54,445 nucleotides of DNA from NCBI GenBank assembly GCA_022848805.1, contig JAJISI010000001.1, positions 1 to 54,445 of the forward strand, in the 5' to 3' direction. Position 1 is the stretch's first letter. Each line of letters starts with the position of its first letter. The notes beneath the pieces were generated by a model. That model ran no database searches. It saw only the letters and a program-made list of their open reading frames with translations, and had not been told where the DNA came from. Both the position numbers and the translations under genes were made by a program. The DNA is from Thermoplasmatota archaeon (GTDB lineage: Archaea > Thermoplasmatota > Thermoplasmata > UBA10834). Of this stretch, positions 25,514 through 34,087 are shown piece by piece.

Positions 25514-26989
25514 TTGACCGTGTTGAGCATGCTGGAACCGTTCCTGCCGCAGCTACTGCTCGTAGTGTTCGCGCTGATGATGCCCGCGCTGGACTACATC
25601 TTCAAGGACAAGCGGATCCTCGCAGCAGTCGCCCTGGCTCCTCTCGTAGGATATGCCGTCATGCTAGTGGCATGGACTTTGGCGGGAGTGTGGGAGCCAC
25701 CAGAGAGCGAGATGTCGCTCATCGAGGTGGACCTCTTCTCGGGTCTGTTCGCCCTCGCGTTCGTCTCAGTCGGGATCATCGTGGTCCTCGGCTCCCCGGA
25801 ATCTATCAGACAGGAGAGGAACCATGGCGAGTACTATGCGCTGATACTGTTGGCCGTCATAGGCATGACCGTGGTGGCCCTGTCCACTGACCTGATATTG
25901 TTGTTCGTCGGTCTTGAGGTGGCTGGCATAGCGTCGTTCGCACTCTCTGGGTTCAGTAAACGGGAGAAGCGATCGGCCGAGGCTGCGACGAAGTACTTCA
26001 TTGTCGGCGGGTTCTCGTCCGCCCTGACGCTGTTTGCGATCTCGCTGTTCTATGGCGTGTCGGGAACGACCGCGATAGCGGACATGGGCCCTGCGATGGA
26101 AGCGATGTTCTCGTCCTTCGACGGAATGGATTCGGTCGGTACGCTCGCCACTGTGATGATTCTAGCTGGACTCGGATTCAAAGTGGCTATCGTCCCGTTC
26201 CATATGTGGGCCCCGGATGTCTATGAGGGATCTCCGACCCCGATATCCGCGCTACTTGCGGCTGCATCCAAGAATATGGGTTTCGCCGCGCTGTTCAAGA
26301 TATTTCTCTTGGGCCTGCTCGTCACCAAAGCCGATTGGGACGTCGCCGTGGCGGTCGTCGCCATCATAACGATGACCGTCGGCAACCTCATAGCAGTCTC
26401 GCAGACGAACATAAAGCGGATGCTGGCGTATTCATCCGTCGCACAGGCGGGATACATACTGATGGTGCTGCCCATAGGCACGGAATATGCACTCGCGGGC
26501 GGCCTGTTCCACGTGCTCACGCACGCGTTCATGAAGTCCGGGGCGTTCATGGTCGTATCTGCCATGGGGGTCCGCGGCGTCGGGGAGTCGCTGAACGACT
26601 TCAAGGGTCTGAGGACGAGATCCCCGTTACTCGCGCTCGCGATGACGCTATTGCTGCTGTCCCTGGCTGGAATCCCACCGCTCGCTGGGTTCGCAAGCAA
26701 GTTCGTGCTGTTCTCATCTGCTGTATATGGCTCGCTCGATCCAGGCCCGTCCTGGTTGATATGGTTGGCCGTGGCGGGCGTTCTGAACAGCGCCCTTTCG
26801 CTTTATTATTACGCACGCGTGATAAAATATATGTACATGGAGAAGGGCCCAGAGGACCGCATATCCGTGCCCCGGCTCACAGGCGTTGCGATACTGTTCG
26901 CTGTCGTGATGACCGTCGTGCTCGGAGTATATTTCGACGCGGTTGTGGAGCTATGCCAGCAAGCAGCTGGCGGACTGTTCAACCCATGA
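25514..26989 (+). CDS. fpoN: FpoN/NuoN-like antiporter subunit
   Basis: 491-aa third antiporter-type subunit. LLFVGLEVAGIASFALSGFSKRE has the helix 5 Glu, and FKVAIVPFHMWAPDVYEGSPTPISALLAAASKNMG is the helix 7-8 region. AYSSVAQAGYILM and HVLTHAFMKSGAFM follow. I chose the TTG at 25514 because GGAGGTG lies six bases upstream; a GTG at 25505 is possible but would itself be inside that ribosome binding site. Last gene of the operon; it converges on the MenA-like gene with 12 bases between the stops. Confidence 0.92.
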   Translation: MTVLSMLEPFLPQLLLVVFALMMPALDYIFKDKRILAAVALAPLVGYAVMLVAWTLAGVWEPPESEMSLIEVDLFSGLFALAFVSVGIIVVLGSPESIRQERNHGEYYALILLAVIGMTVVALSTDLILLFVGLEVAGIASFALSGFSKREKRSAEAATKYFIVGGFSSALTLFAISLFYGVSGTTAIADMGPAMEAMFSSFDGMDSVGTLATVMILAGLGFKVAIVPFHMWAPDVYEGSPTPISALLAAASKNMGFAALFKIFLLGLLVTKADWDVAVAVVAIITMTVGNLIAVSQTNIKRMLAYSSVAQAGYILMVLPIGTEYALAGGLFHVLTHAFMKSGAFMVVSAMGVRGVGESLNDFKGLRTRSPLLALAMTLLLLSLAGIPPLAGFASKFVLFSSAVYGSLDPGPSWLIWLAVAGVLNSALSLYYYARVIKYMYMEKGPEDRISVPRLTGVAILFAVVMTVVLGVYFDAVVELCQQAAGGLFNP

Positions 26990-27001
26990 GTCTGGGTCGG
27001 T

Positions 27002-27943
27002 CTAGAGGAAAAGCCCTGAGGCGATCATGCCCACCGTGATCAAGATTCCGACAAACATGTGAATCTGGATGGTCATCAACTGCGCCGGTATCAGTTCTCC
27101 GAATTGACTGTGTCTGCGCAGGACTATCCTTCCTGCACGCAGGGCTATCACTCCGGGGATGAGGCCCAGGAGCGCGAGGGTTGGATAGATTTCCATTGCC
27201 CACAGGACGAATATCGAGGCGAACGCGGCAGACATCAGCGCGGTGTACCATATGGCTGCTTTCGACAGCCCCATTCTGACGACCCAGTGGGTCTTCCCGA
27301 CCTTGCCGTCAGCCTCCATGTCTGGGAATTGGTTGATGAAGAGCACAAGTCCTATCAGGAAACCGATTGGGACCCCGGCTGCAAACGGAAGCCATGCGAG
27401 TTCTCCTGTTTGCACGGCATAGGCCCCTCCTACGACGAGCGGGCCGAAACCGAGGCCAACTGCGATCTCTCCTACCCCCTTGGCAGCGAGGTTGGCCCTG
27501 GGGGCTGTGTAGAAGTATCCCAAACCTATACCGAGTGCTCCGAGCGGGATTATCAGCAGGGTAACCCAGAATGCCAGAATCAGGCCAATCACGGCACCGA
27601 CCGCAAAGAAGATGATCGCGGCCCTGTAGATCGCCTCTGGGCTTAGAGTGCCCTCGACTACGAACGGGCTTCCTCCGTTGAACGGACTTTTGTTCCTGTT
27701 GATGCGGTCCGTGCCGCTCCTGTAGTCGAAATAGTCGTTGACTACGTTCGTTCCGGCATGTAGGAACAGCACTCCCGCCAGCGTTAGAATGAACAATAGG
27801 GTGTCGAAGGATGACGTCTCATGCCAAGCGAACACGGCCCCGAAAACCGTCGGCACTATGGTAGCGGTGAAGAACGGCGCCCTCACCTCCATGAACCAGA
27901 CTCTCAGCCCGGGGCTTTGCCGTTCGGGTCTTGTTTCGCCCAT
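27002..27943 (-). CDS. menA: UbiA-family prenyltransferase, MenA-like
   Basis: 313-aa membrane enzyme of the UbiA family, eight or nine helices. The first Asp-rich motif is NDYFDYRSGTD, followed by NKSPFNGGSP, close to 1,4-dihydroxy-2-naphthoate prenyltransferase (MenA). The second motif is NQFPDMEADGKVGK. It would attach a polyprenyl tail to an aromatic head group for menaquinone or a similar carrier. Archaeal lipid DGGGP synthase is the main alternative; the MenA-like motifs and the neighbouring polyprenyl synthase and MenG favour a quinone role. ATG at 27943, with a TATA box about 30 nt upstream. Confidence 0.82.
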   Translation of the reverse strand: MGETRPERQSPGLRVWFMEVRAPFFTATIVPTVFGAVFAWHETSSFDTLLFILTLAGVLFLHAGTNVVNDYFDYRSGTDRINRNKSPFNGGSPFVVEGTLSPEAIYRAAIIFFAVGAVIGLILAFWVTLLIIPLGALGIGLGYFYTAPRANLAAKGVGEIAVGLGFGPLVVGGAYAVQTGELAWLPFAAGVPIGFLIGLVLFINQFPDMEADGKVGKTHWVVRMGLSKAAIWYTALMSAAFASIFVLWAMEIYPTLALLGLIPGVIALRAGRIVLRRHSQFGELIPAQLMTIQIHMFVGILITVGMIASGLFL

Positions 27944-27945
27944 CG

Positions 27946-27963
27946 GTCCCCTGAAGGGGGGAC
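27946..27963. repeat. Inverted repeat at the menA transcription start
   Basis: GTCCCC and GGGGAC form a six-base inverted repeat with a TGAAGG centre, lying between the menA TATA box and its ATG. It covers the expected transcription start, so it could be an operator. As a leaderless transcript is likely, it would mostly act as DNA rather than RNA hairpin. Confidence 0.45.
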
Positions 27964-27965
27964 TC

Positions 27966-27978
27966 CGATATATACAAT
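27966..27978 (-). promoter_or_regulatory. TATA box for the MenA-like gene
   Basis: On the minus strand the region reads TTGTATATATCGG, a strong TATA-like element centred about 29 nt before the ATG at 27943, giving an expected start of transcription close to the ATG. Confidence 0.55.
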
Positions 27979-28085
27979 TCTCATCGGGCTGAGGGTCGCG
28001 TAGCCAGAGGTTTCCATGGTAGTTGTGGAGGGACTATCCAGTACATGGCCAGCAAACCATTAGTGTTAAGTAGATATTGGGTCAT

Positions 28086-29069
28086 ATGCGGAATCTGATG
28101 AGGCCATCCCCTTGGGATTTTGGCGTAGACAGTGAGCTGGAACTCGTCGAGGAAAGGCTCCGAGAGATGGTGAAGTCTGAGGAGAAGATCCTGACGGACG
28201 CCTCCCTTCACGTCATAGATTCAGGGGGAAAGCGGTTCAGACCCACGGTGACGATCCTGTCTTATAAGAGCCTTGGCGGACAGGATGTCGACAAGATCGT
28301 GGACATCGCAGCCGGGTTTGAGTTGATTCACTCGGCGACTCTGGTGCACGACGACATCAATGATGGCGGCAACACTAGACGGGGTCGTGAGACCGTGTAT
28401 CTCAAGTACGGCCTCCACAACGCAGTGGTGACCGGGGATTTCCTGTTCGTGAAGGCGTTCTCGTTGGGCGGTATGTTTGACAAGGAGGTGGTCAGAATAA
28501 CCTCCGATGCATGTGCGAAGCTCGCCGAAGGCGAGATAATGCAGAGTCGATACCGACATACCAAAGATTTGAGCATGGACGGATACGTCCGGATAATGGA
28601 ACGAAAGACGGCGGAGCCGTTGAGTGCCGGGGCGACCGTCGGAGCCTACCTAGCGGGGGGTACGATGGAGGAAATTCGATGCCTCGGCGCGTATGGCCTG
28701 AACCTCGGCATCGCGTTCCAGATTGTGGATGACATCCTGGATTTCGTTGGCGATGAGGCACGGACCGGAAAGCCGGTCGGCACTGATTTGAGGGAAGGTT
28801 ATCTGACACTTCCGTCACTTATCGCAATGAAGGGGTCAGAGAGCGCCACGAAGGAACTCGCTGACATCGCGAGCCAGAATGAGCCATCTCCGGAAGCGGT
28901 GAAGCGATGTGTCGATCTTGTCACTGAATCGGGAGCGATCGAGGAGGCCAGAACCATGGCTGAGTACTACGGCAAGGAAGCCCTGCAGCATCTGGGTTGC
29001 CTATCGAACACCCAGTACAGCGAGGCTCTGCGTGATCTGGTTTCGAAGGTACTTGAAAGGGACTCATAG
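28086..29069 (+). CDS. Polyprenyl (trans-isoprenyl) diphosphate synthase
   Basis: 327-aa trans-prenyl diphosphate synthase. GGKRFRPTVTILSY binds IPP; LVHDDINDGGNTRRG is the first Asp-rich motif (DDxxD); QIVDDILDFVGDE is the second, followed by GKPVGTDLREGYLTLP. The residues before the first Asp motif (ELIHSAT) are small, which usually allows long chains. It most likely makes the tail for the adjacent MenA-like enzyme. Start options are TTG 28077, ATG 28086 and ATG 28098; a TATA-like TTAAGTAGATATT at 28065-28077 makes the ATGs more likely. Confidence 0.9.
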   Translation: MRNLMRPSPWDFGVDSELELVEERLREMVKSEEKILTDASLHVIDSGGKRFRPTVTILSYKSLGGQDVDKIVDIAAGFELIHSATLVHDDINDGGNTRRGRETVYLKYGLHNAVVTGDFLFVKAFSLGGMFDKEVVRITSDACAKLAEGEIMQSRYRHTKDLSMDGYVRIMERKTAEPLSAGATVGAYLAGGTMEEIRCLGAYGLNLGIAFQIVDDILDFVGDEARTGKPVGTDLREGYLTLPSLIAMKGSESATKELADIASQNEPSPEAVKRCVDLVTESGAIEEARTMAEYYGKEALQHLGCLSNTQYSEALRDLVSKVLERDS

Positions 29070-29079
29070 GTGTATTCAA

Positions 29080-29811
29080 ATGAATCATGAAGGCATGACC
29101 ACATCTGAGTGGCTCGAGGTCCTTGAGGCGATGGAGGATGTCGCACCCCACTACGATAGGGTGAATCAGCTTATCACATTGGGCTTGGCTGACAGGTGGA
29201 GGGCCGAAGTGGCCAGCAGGGCCGACAGGAACGACGTGGTCCTCGAGCTCGGATCGGGGCCAGGGAGTTTCGCCCGGCATCTCGGGGATCAGACCGTTTA
29301 TTGTCTGGAACCGTCCGATCGGCTGTTGAAGGCATCCCGCGAATCACTCGACGAGGAACGGATTAGCTTCATCAGGGGCGTCGGAGAGAGAGTACCACTC
29401 ACCGATGATTCCGTTGACAAAGTGTTCTGCTCGTTCTCCTTCAGGGATTTCAAGGACAAATCCTTTGGCACGAGCGAGATGTTCAGGGTTCTGAGAGATG
29501 GTGGACAGACCTTCATCGCTGATGTGGCGAAGCCACCACCAGGCCCGATGGCGAAGCTCTTGCAGATGCACATGCGTTTCGTCGTTCCCACCCTCGCTAA
29601 GGTCGCGGTCCATCCCGCGGCACGGGCGAGGTGGAAGAATGATCCGTACCGGAAGTTCGTCGACACATACGAGGCGTTCGGTTTCACCACCGTGTACGAG
29701 GAACTGTTGCGTAGCCAGGGCTTCGTTGATGTCTCGACCGAGTTCCTTACTATGAGAGGTGCGACGTTAACAAGGGGGAAGAAACCCTGGAAGTCGACAT
29801 CCTCATCGTAG
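29080..29811 (+). CDS. MenG/UbiE-like SAM-dependent methyltransferase
   Basis: 243-aa class I methyltransferase. VVLELGSGPGSFARHLG is motif I; CLEPSDRLLKASRES follows; DKVFCSFSFRDFKD and MFRVLRDGGQTFIADVAKPP match UbiE/MenG-type C-methyltransferases. Together with the MenA-like and polyprenyl synthase genes it suggests the last methylation of a menaquinone-like carrier. ATG at 29080 has AGGTG upstream and starts 10 nt after the polyprenyl synthase stop. The end overlaps the reductase gene by 25 nt. Confidence 0.84.
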   Translation: MNHEGMTTSEWLEVLEAMEDVAPHYDRVNQLITLGLADRWRAEVASRADRNDVVLELGSGPGSFARHLGDQTVYCLEPSDRLLKASRESLDEERISFIRGVGERVPLTDDSVDKVFCSFSFRDFKDKSFGTSEMFRVLRDGGQTFIADVAKPPPGPMAKLLQMHMRFVVPTLAKVAVHPAARARWKNDPYRKFVDTYEAFGFTTVYEELLRSQGFVDVSTEFLTMRGATLTRGKKPWKSTSSS

Positions 29812-30863
29812 GTGCAGGCCCTGCAGGGAGCACAACGGCTAGATTCTGTGCTGACAAAGATACCGAAGTCCTCATGATCGACAGGCGGAGGGAGATCGGC
29901 TATCCTGTCCAATGTGGCGAACTCCTTCCCGCGACTAAGGAGATGTACTCGATTTTCCCCCGGGGGACTAACCTGGAGGAGCTGTTCGATATCGACGACT
30001 CCCTGACCGCGGGTAGTTGTTCCTCAGTGGAGTTCATCTCCCCAGGTGGCAGAGTCTACAGCTCTGATTTCGTGTCGCACGCGTTGGACCGGCGGATATT
30101 CGACAAACATCTCGTGAGCCTCGCTATCGAGCGGGGCGCAAGGGTCGAGAAAGGTGTGTCCCTCACCTCCATCGAAGACGGCGTCGCAAACACGACCATC
30201 GGCGAGGTCAGAGCGAAGGTCATCGTAGGTGCAGATGGTCCAAATTCGCTTGTAGCTAGGCAAGCAGGCCTTCAGAGACCATCGGCCAGGTATCCTGCGA
30301 TAACCTGCAGGGCCGAGGGTCAGTTCGGCGACGCGGTGAAGATGTTCTTTGGGATGGTCGCGCCCGGAGGATATGCGTGGATCATCCCGAAAACCATGGG
30401 AGCCAATGTCGGCCTGGGCCTAAACCGCAGGACCTGCAGGGAGCAACCGAGCGTTGCCCTCAGACGGTTCGTGGACAACTTGGGTTGCAGGGTGACCGAT
30501 GTGGCGCTTGGGTTCGTGCCGATGTCGGGCCCAGTCTCCTCGACCGTTAATGGGAATGTGATGCTTGTGGGGGACGCCGCCGGACATACGATGGCGTCGA
30601 ATGGTGGTGGCATTCCAACCGCGATGATCGCTGGAAGACTGGCAGGACGGATCGCGAGGGAGCACGTGGCGAATGGAAATCCTTTGTCCACATACGAAGA
30701 GGAATGGCGTCGAGTCATGTACAATCCTCTGAGTCGCTCCCTGCGTACCAAGCGGTTCGCCGATTTCTTCTTTTCGAACGACCGCATGCTGGGGTTGGCC
30801 ATGGCTATATTGGGCAATCGTGGTCTGGATAGGGCTATCCGGTGCAAGCGCCTGTTCCTCTAG
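29787..30863 (+). CDS. Geranylgeranyl reductase family flavoprotein, probable CTG start
   Basis: 358-aa FAD-dependent reductase that saturates prenyl chains. The Rossmann motif DILIVGAGPAGSTTARF lies upstream of the first ATG (29874), so the gene must start earlier. The only plausible codon in the open frame is CTG at 29787, eight bases after AAGGGGG; no ATG, GTG or TTG exists between the preceding in-frame stop and 29874. QCGELLPATKEM and YAWIIPKTMGANVGLGL are hallmarks of the geranylgeranyl reductase family. It could reduce archaeal lipids or, given the cluster, the quinone side chain. Confidence 0.83.
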   Translation: MEVDILIVGAGPAGSTTARFCADKDTEVLMIDRRREIGYPVQCGELLPATKEMYSIFPRGTNLEELFDIDDSLTAGSCSSVEFISPGGRVYSSDFVSHALDRRIFDKHLVSLAIERGARVEKGVSLTSIEDGVANTTIGEVRAKVIVGADGPNSLVARQAGLQRPSARYPAITCRAEGQFGDAVKMFFGMVAPGGYAWIIPKTMGANVGLGLNRRTCREQPSVALRRFVDNLGCRVTDVALGFVPMSGPVSSTVNGNVMLVGDAAGHTMASNGGGIPTAMIAGRLAGRIAREHVANGNPLSTYEEEWRRVMYNPLSRSLRTKRFADFFFSNDRMLGLAMAILGNRGLDRAIRCKRLFL

Positions 30864-30906
30864 CTCGGATATTCATATAGAAATGACGCTGAAGCGCATC
30901 ACCGGA

Positions 30907-31392
30907 CTACTTCTTCTTGCGTTTTGTCTTCGTCGGGCTGCCGCAGATATCGCACTCTGTGACATCCGAGTCGAACCTCTTGCCGCAGCCGGTGCAGCGG
31001 AATTCCCAGAGCAAAACCTTTCGAATCCCCTTCTGCTCTAGACCCCTGTATGATACACCTAGAACCTCTGCGAGGTTCTGGATGGAGTAGTCGTCAGTAA
31101 CGAGCTGGTAGCCGAGGTCCAGCGCAAGTGCGAGGACCTCTTTGTCTGTCGACGACAGTCTTCTTGAATCGCCGGTCTTCTCACTCCCGGCAACGACTTT
31201 CGTTAGCGATTCCTTGGTAGGCGACAGCACTTTGATTCTCGTGGCCAGGAGCAGATCTAGTCGTTCCTTCATCCCTTCGCGGTTCAGCTCCCTGACCACT
31301 CCCGGGGATATCACCAGTTCGAATTCCGGTGGCATGTCTTTGCCGTAGTAGAGTGCAGATGTGTCGAGAACAAGCCCCTTCGTCTGGATCAC
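30907..31392 (-). CDS. nob1: Nob1-like rRNA maturation endonuclease
   Basis: 161-aa PIN-domain nuclease with a C-terminal zinc ribbon, the archaeal Nob1 layout for 3' cleavage of pre-16S rRNA. PIN acidic residues are in LVLDTSALYY, SSTDKEVLALALDLG and LVTDDYSIQNLA. The ribbon is CTGCGKRF and CDICGSP, and the tail is lysine-rich. Start is GTG at 31392, one base after the upstream TGA, with GGAG four bases before; this gives the typical start just before LVLDTSA. Longer in-frame reading would overlap the ThiI-like gene. Confidence 0.87.
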   Translation of the reverse strand: MIQTKGLVLDTSALYYGKDMPPEFELVISPGVVRELNREGMKERLDLLLATRIKVLSPTKESLTKVVAGSEKTGDSRRLSSTDKEVLALALDLGYQLVTDDYSIQNLAEVLGVSYRGLEQKGIRKVLLWEFRCTGCGKRFDSDVTECDICGSPTKTKRKKK

Positions 31393-31393
31393 C

Positions 31394-32020
31394 TCACTCC
31401 ATCTTATTGGCGCCTTTGATTCCCGCATCGACGATTCCGTCGATATCGACCCTGGACTCCTCTTCGAGTACCGCTTCGAGCGACGCATGTGTCGAGGGTC
31501 TATCGGGAGCGTATTCGCAGCACGAACCCGTCGAGACGGATATCTCGTATGTGCCGATCTCCTTGGCTATGCGTTCTATCTCCACCTTGTCCATGCCGAT
31601 CAAGGGTCGGAGTACCGGGACGGATGCGGCCTCTTCCTCTACGAAGATGTTCATGAGCGTCTGGGATGCTACCTGGCCAAGTGATTCGCCCGTAACAATG
31701 AACGAGGCGTCCATGCTATCCGCGAACTTGCTCGCGACTCTCAGCATGACCCTTCTGCAGAGGACGCATGTCAGGCTGGACCCACACTTCTCAGCCAGTG
31801 TATTCAGGACTTCTCCGTGTCGCACGACCATCTTCGTCATGTTTGTGTCCAAAGCGCGATCCATCTGCTCCATCAGCTTCAGAACCTTGTCGCTCTCGCT
31901 TGGTCGGTCGGAGAGAGCCGCATCGAAATGAACCGCCACAAGGTCGACCCCTTGCCTTCCAAGCAGATATCCCGCGACTGGGGAGTCGATTCCTCCTGAA
32001 AGAAGCAGAATTCCTCTCAC
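31394..32020 (-). CDS. Stand-alone ThiI-like PP-loop protein
   Basis: 208-aa PP-loop ATPase equal to the C-terminal catalytic half of ThiI. The PP-loop is LLLSGGIDSPVAGYL; VTGESLGQVASQT and RPLIGMDKVEIERIAKEIGTYEIS are ThiI motifs. Cysteines occur in CVLCRR and GSCCEY. The N-terminal THUMP and ferredoxin-like domains of normal ThiI (about 380 aa in archaea) are absent, so it cannot bind tRNA in the usual way by itself. Start GTG at 32020 has AGGTGA upstream, overlapping the end of the E1-like gene. It may be activated or partnered by the ThiF-like protein. Confidence 0.8.
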   Translation of the reverse strand: MRGILLLSGGIDSPVAGYLLGRQGVDLVAVHFDAALSDRPSESDKVLKLMEQMDRALDTNMTKMVVRHGEVLNTLAEKCGSSLTCVLCRRVMLRVASKFADSMDASFIVTGESLGQVASQTLMNIFVEEEAASVPVLRPLIGMDKVEIERIAKEIGTYEISVSTGSCCEYAPDRPSTHASLEAVLEEESRVDIDGIVDAGIKGANKME

Positions 32021-32024
32021 TCTC

Positions 32025-32774
32025 TCACCTGTCGTACGTGTAGTAGTGCTGTTTGCCGCAACTCTCGCAGTCTGGGTTCTTCTTGACTCTGATCTTCTGG
32101 AGGTCTCCGTGCCATACATCAATTATCATGAGTTCAGGCGTAGCGTCCTCCCCTAGCATGACCTTCAGGGCCTCTGTAACCTCAAGGGACGCGACCACGC
32201 TCGGAAGAGTATTCACAATCCCGACAGTGTCGCATGTAGGGAGTTGGCCTGCTGGAGGGAGCGTGGGGAATATACATCTAAGACACGGTCCCGCCGGAAC
32301 GACAGGGAATACCATTCCGGACGTTCCGACGGCTCCCCCGTATACCCAAGGAATGCTGAGCTTCACGCAAGCGTCGTTGACAACGAAACGCGTCTCCATG
32401 TTGTCTGTGCCGTCGACTACAACGGTCGCACCATCGACCAGATCCTCGACGCTGTCAGCCCGTACATCGGTCATCGCCGAGGTTATCTCGATTACCGAGT
32501 TCACTTGTTTCAACACACGTTCCGCAGTGGCCGCCTTCGGCTCACCGATGTCTTGCTCAGAGAAGAGGGTCTGTCGCTGAAGGTTGCTTAATTCCACCCG
32601 GTCTCTGTCAACGATGAGGATGCGACCGACGCCCGCCCTTGCCAGCAACGAGGCTGCGTGCGTTCCGAGGGCTCCGCAGCCGATGACCACTGCTCTGGCC
32701 GCGGATAACTTTCTCTGGCCCTCCTCGCCGATCTCCTTGAGGAGCGTCTGCCTAGAATATCTCTCTGGGCTCAA
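32025..32774 (-). CDS. ThiF/MoeB-family E1-like adenylyltransferase
   Basis: 249-aa ThiF/MoeB-type enzyme that adenylates the C-terminus of ubiquitin-like sulfur carriers. VVIGCGALGTHAASLLARAGVG is the nucleotide-binding motif; VDRDRVELSNLQRQTLF and DGTDNMETRFVVNDAC are conserved. The metal-binding cysteines are in GPCLRCIFP and the final CESCGKQ. Start is TTG at 32774; GTATTAATT (plus strand 32797-32805) on the minus strand is a TATA box 26 nt upstream, so it is probably leaderless. First gene of thiF-thiI-nob1. Confidence 0.88.
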   Translation of the reverse strand: MSPERYSRQTLLKEIGEEGQRKLSAARAVVIGCGALGTHAASLLARAGVGRILIVDRDRVELSNLQRQTLFSEQDIGEPKAATAERVLKQVNSVIEITSAMTDVRADSVEDLVDGATVVVDGTDNMETRFVVNDACVKLSIPWVYGGAVGTSGMVFPVVPAGPCLRCIFPTLPPAGQLPTCDTVGIVNTLPSVVASLEVTEALKVMLGEDATPELMIIDVWHGDLQKIRVKKNPDCESCGKQHYYTYDR

Positions 32775-32825
32775 TAAAGGCTGATACGTGCCCGCTTGTA
32801 TTAATTCGTTTCAGGCTTTGTCAGA

Positions 32826-34040
32826 CTATCGGATGACGTAGTCCATGTCAAACCGCTCCCTGAAGGCTTTCACGCGTTTCTTGACGTTCTTCCCCTCAGC
32901 GGCGTCCATGAAGATGTCGGCTAGTTCTGGGAGGTCCTTCTCCTTAACTCCCATGCGGGTTATTTCGGCCGTGCCCAGCCTTCCGACGGAGTCGATGATG
33001 AGGTTTGATTCCTCCACCTTGATGGAGAAGTCGTTCATGGAAGACCCGTAGGTCTTCCTGAGCTTATTCTGGTCGATCAATAGCTGATGCGATTGCGTGT
33101 ATCCGAATTCCTCGAACATGACCGGGAACCCCCTTTCTGATAGCTCTCGCCCGAGCCTCTTCGAGTTCCTGACGATCTGCTTCGCATACCGGCTACCATG
33201 TCTCTGTATCTCCAGGAGCGCCTGTCCTAGGGCGGCGATCCTGTTCCAATGAACGTTATCCACTATCCGCCAGACAAGGTTCTTCCTGATCTCACGGTCG
33301 GCGTTGCGGTTATTGGTAACTATCAACCCCCCCTGGGGGCCGAAGAAACTTTTGTGCGTGGAACCATACAAAACGTTCGCTCCCTCTTTGAGCGGTTGCT
33401 GAAACTCTCCTCCCGCGATGAGGCCAAGCACGTGGGAACCGTCGTACATCAGGGTTGATTCCGTCCTCTCGCATGCCTCTCGAAGCGGTTTCATATCATA
33501 TGGGAAAAGGATGAATGACGCGCCAAGAATGACCAGCTTCGGTTTCCTCTTCCTTATCATGGCGGCGGCTTTGTCAGTCTGGATGGTGTAAGTGTCCGGA
33601 TTGAACGGCAGCTTACATGCCTTCAGTCCGAATATGTCAGGGAGATAGGCCTGCCCGTAACCGTCGTAGCCTCCGTGCTCGATAGGGATCGCACACATCG
33701 TGTCTCCCCGCTTCGTTGCCGAAACGATGGCAATCATAGCCGCGATGTGCCCCGATAGTGGTTGGACGCATGCGTGCTTCGAACGGAATACCTCGCACGC
33801 GACCTCTTCAGCGGATCGTTCGATTTCGGTGGTGATTCTAGTTCCTCGATAGCCGTTCTCAAGGTACTCACCCGCGTACTTCGCATTGACCGGAAGCGTG
33901 TATCTGTGCCCGAAGTCTGAGGAGAGCAGCGCCCTGACCTGTGGGCTGGTGACATTCTCGGACGGAAGCAAGTTGACGGAATCCTCGAGCCTCCATTTCT
34001 GCTGTGTCCTCATCTGTTGGATGAAGTAGTCCTTCTTCAT
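32826..34040 (-). CDS. glyA: Serine hydroxymethyltransferase-like PLP enzyme
   Basis: 404-aa fold-type I PLP enzyme related to GlyA, interconverting serine and glycine with a pterin C1 carrier. NLLPSENVTSPQVRALL and HRYTLPVNAKYAGEYLENGYRG match SHMT. HVLGLIAGG and YGSTHKSFFGPQGG contain the PLP Lys; SHQLLID and RLGTAEITRMG follow. Some archaeal SHMT-like proteins act on other substrates, so the exact reaction is not certain. A TATA box ACGTATATTGG (minus strand, 34078-34088) gives its own promoter just after the small upstream gene. Confidence 0.85.
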   Translation of the reverse strand: MKKDYFIQQMRTQQKWRLEDSVNLLPSENVTSPQVRALLSSDFGHRYTLPVNAKYAGEYLENGYRGTRITTEIERSAEEVACEVFRSKHACVQPLSGHIAAMIAIVSATKRGDTMCAIPIEHGGYDGYGQAYLPDIFGLKACKLPFNPDTYTIQTDKAAAMIRKRKPKLVILGASFILFPYDMKPLREACERTESTLMYDGSHVLGLIAGGEFQQPLKEGANVLYGSTHKSFFGPQGGLIVTNNRNADREIRKNLVWRIVDNVHWNRIAALGQALLEIQRHGSRYAKQIVRNSKRLGRELSERGFPVMFEEFGYTQSHQLLIDQNKLRKTYGSSMNDFSIKVEESNLIIDSVGRLGTAEITRMGVKEKDLPELADIFMDAAEGKNVKKRVKAFRERFDMDYVIR

Positions 34041-34087
34041 AGGTCTCAGCTCTGAATGTGATGAATGCGAGGTTGAGCCAATATACG

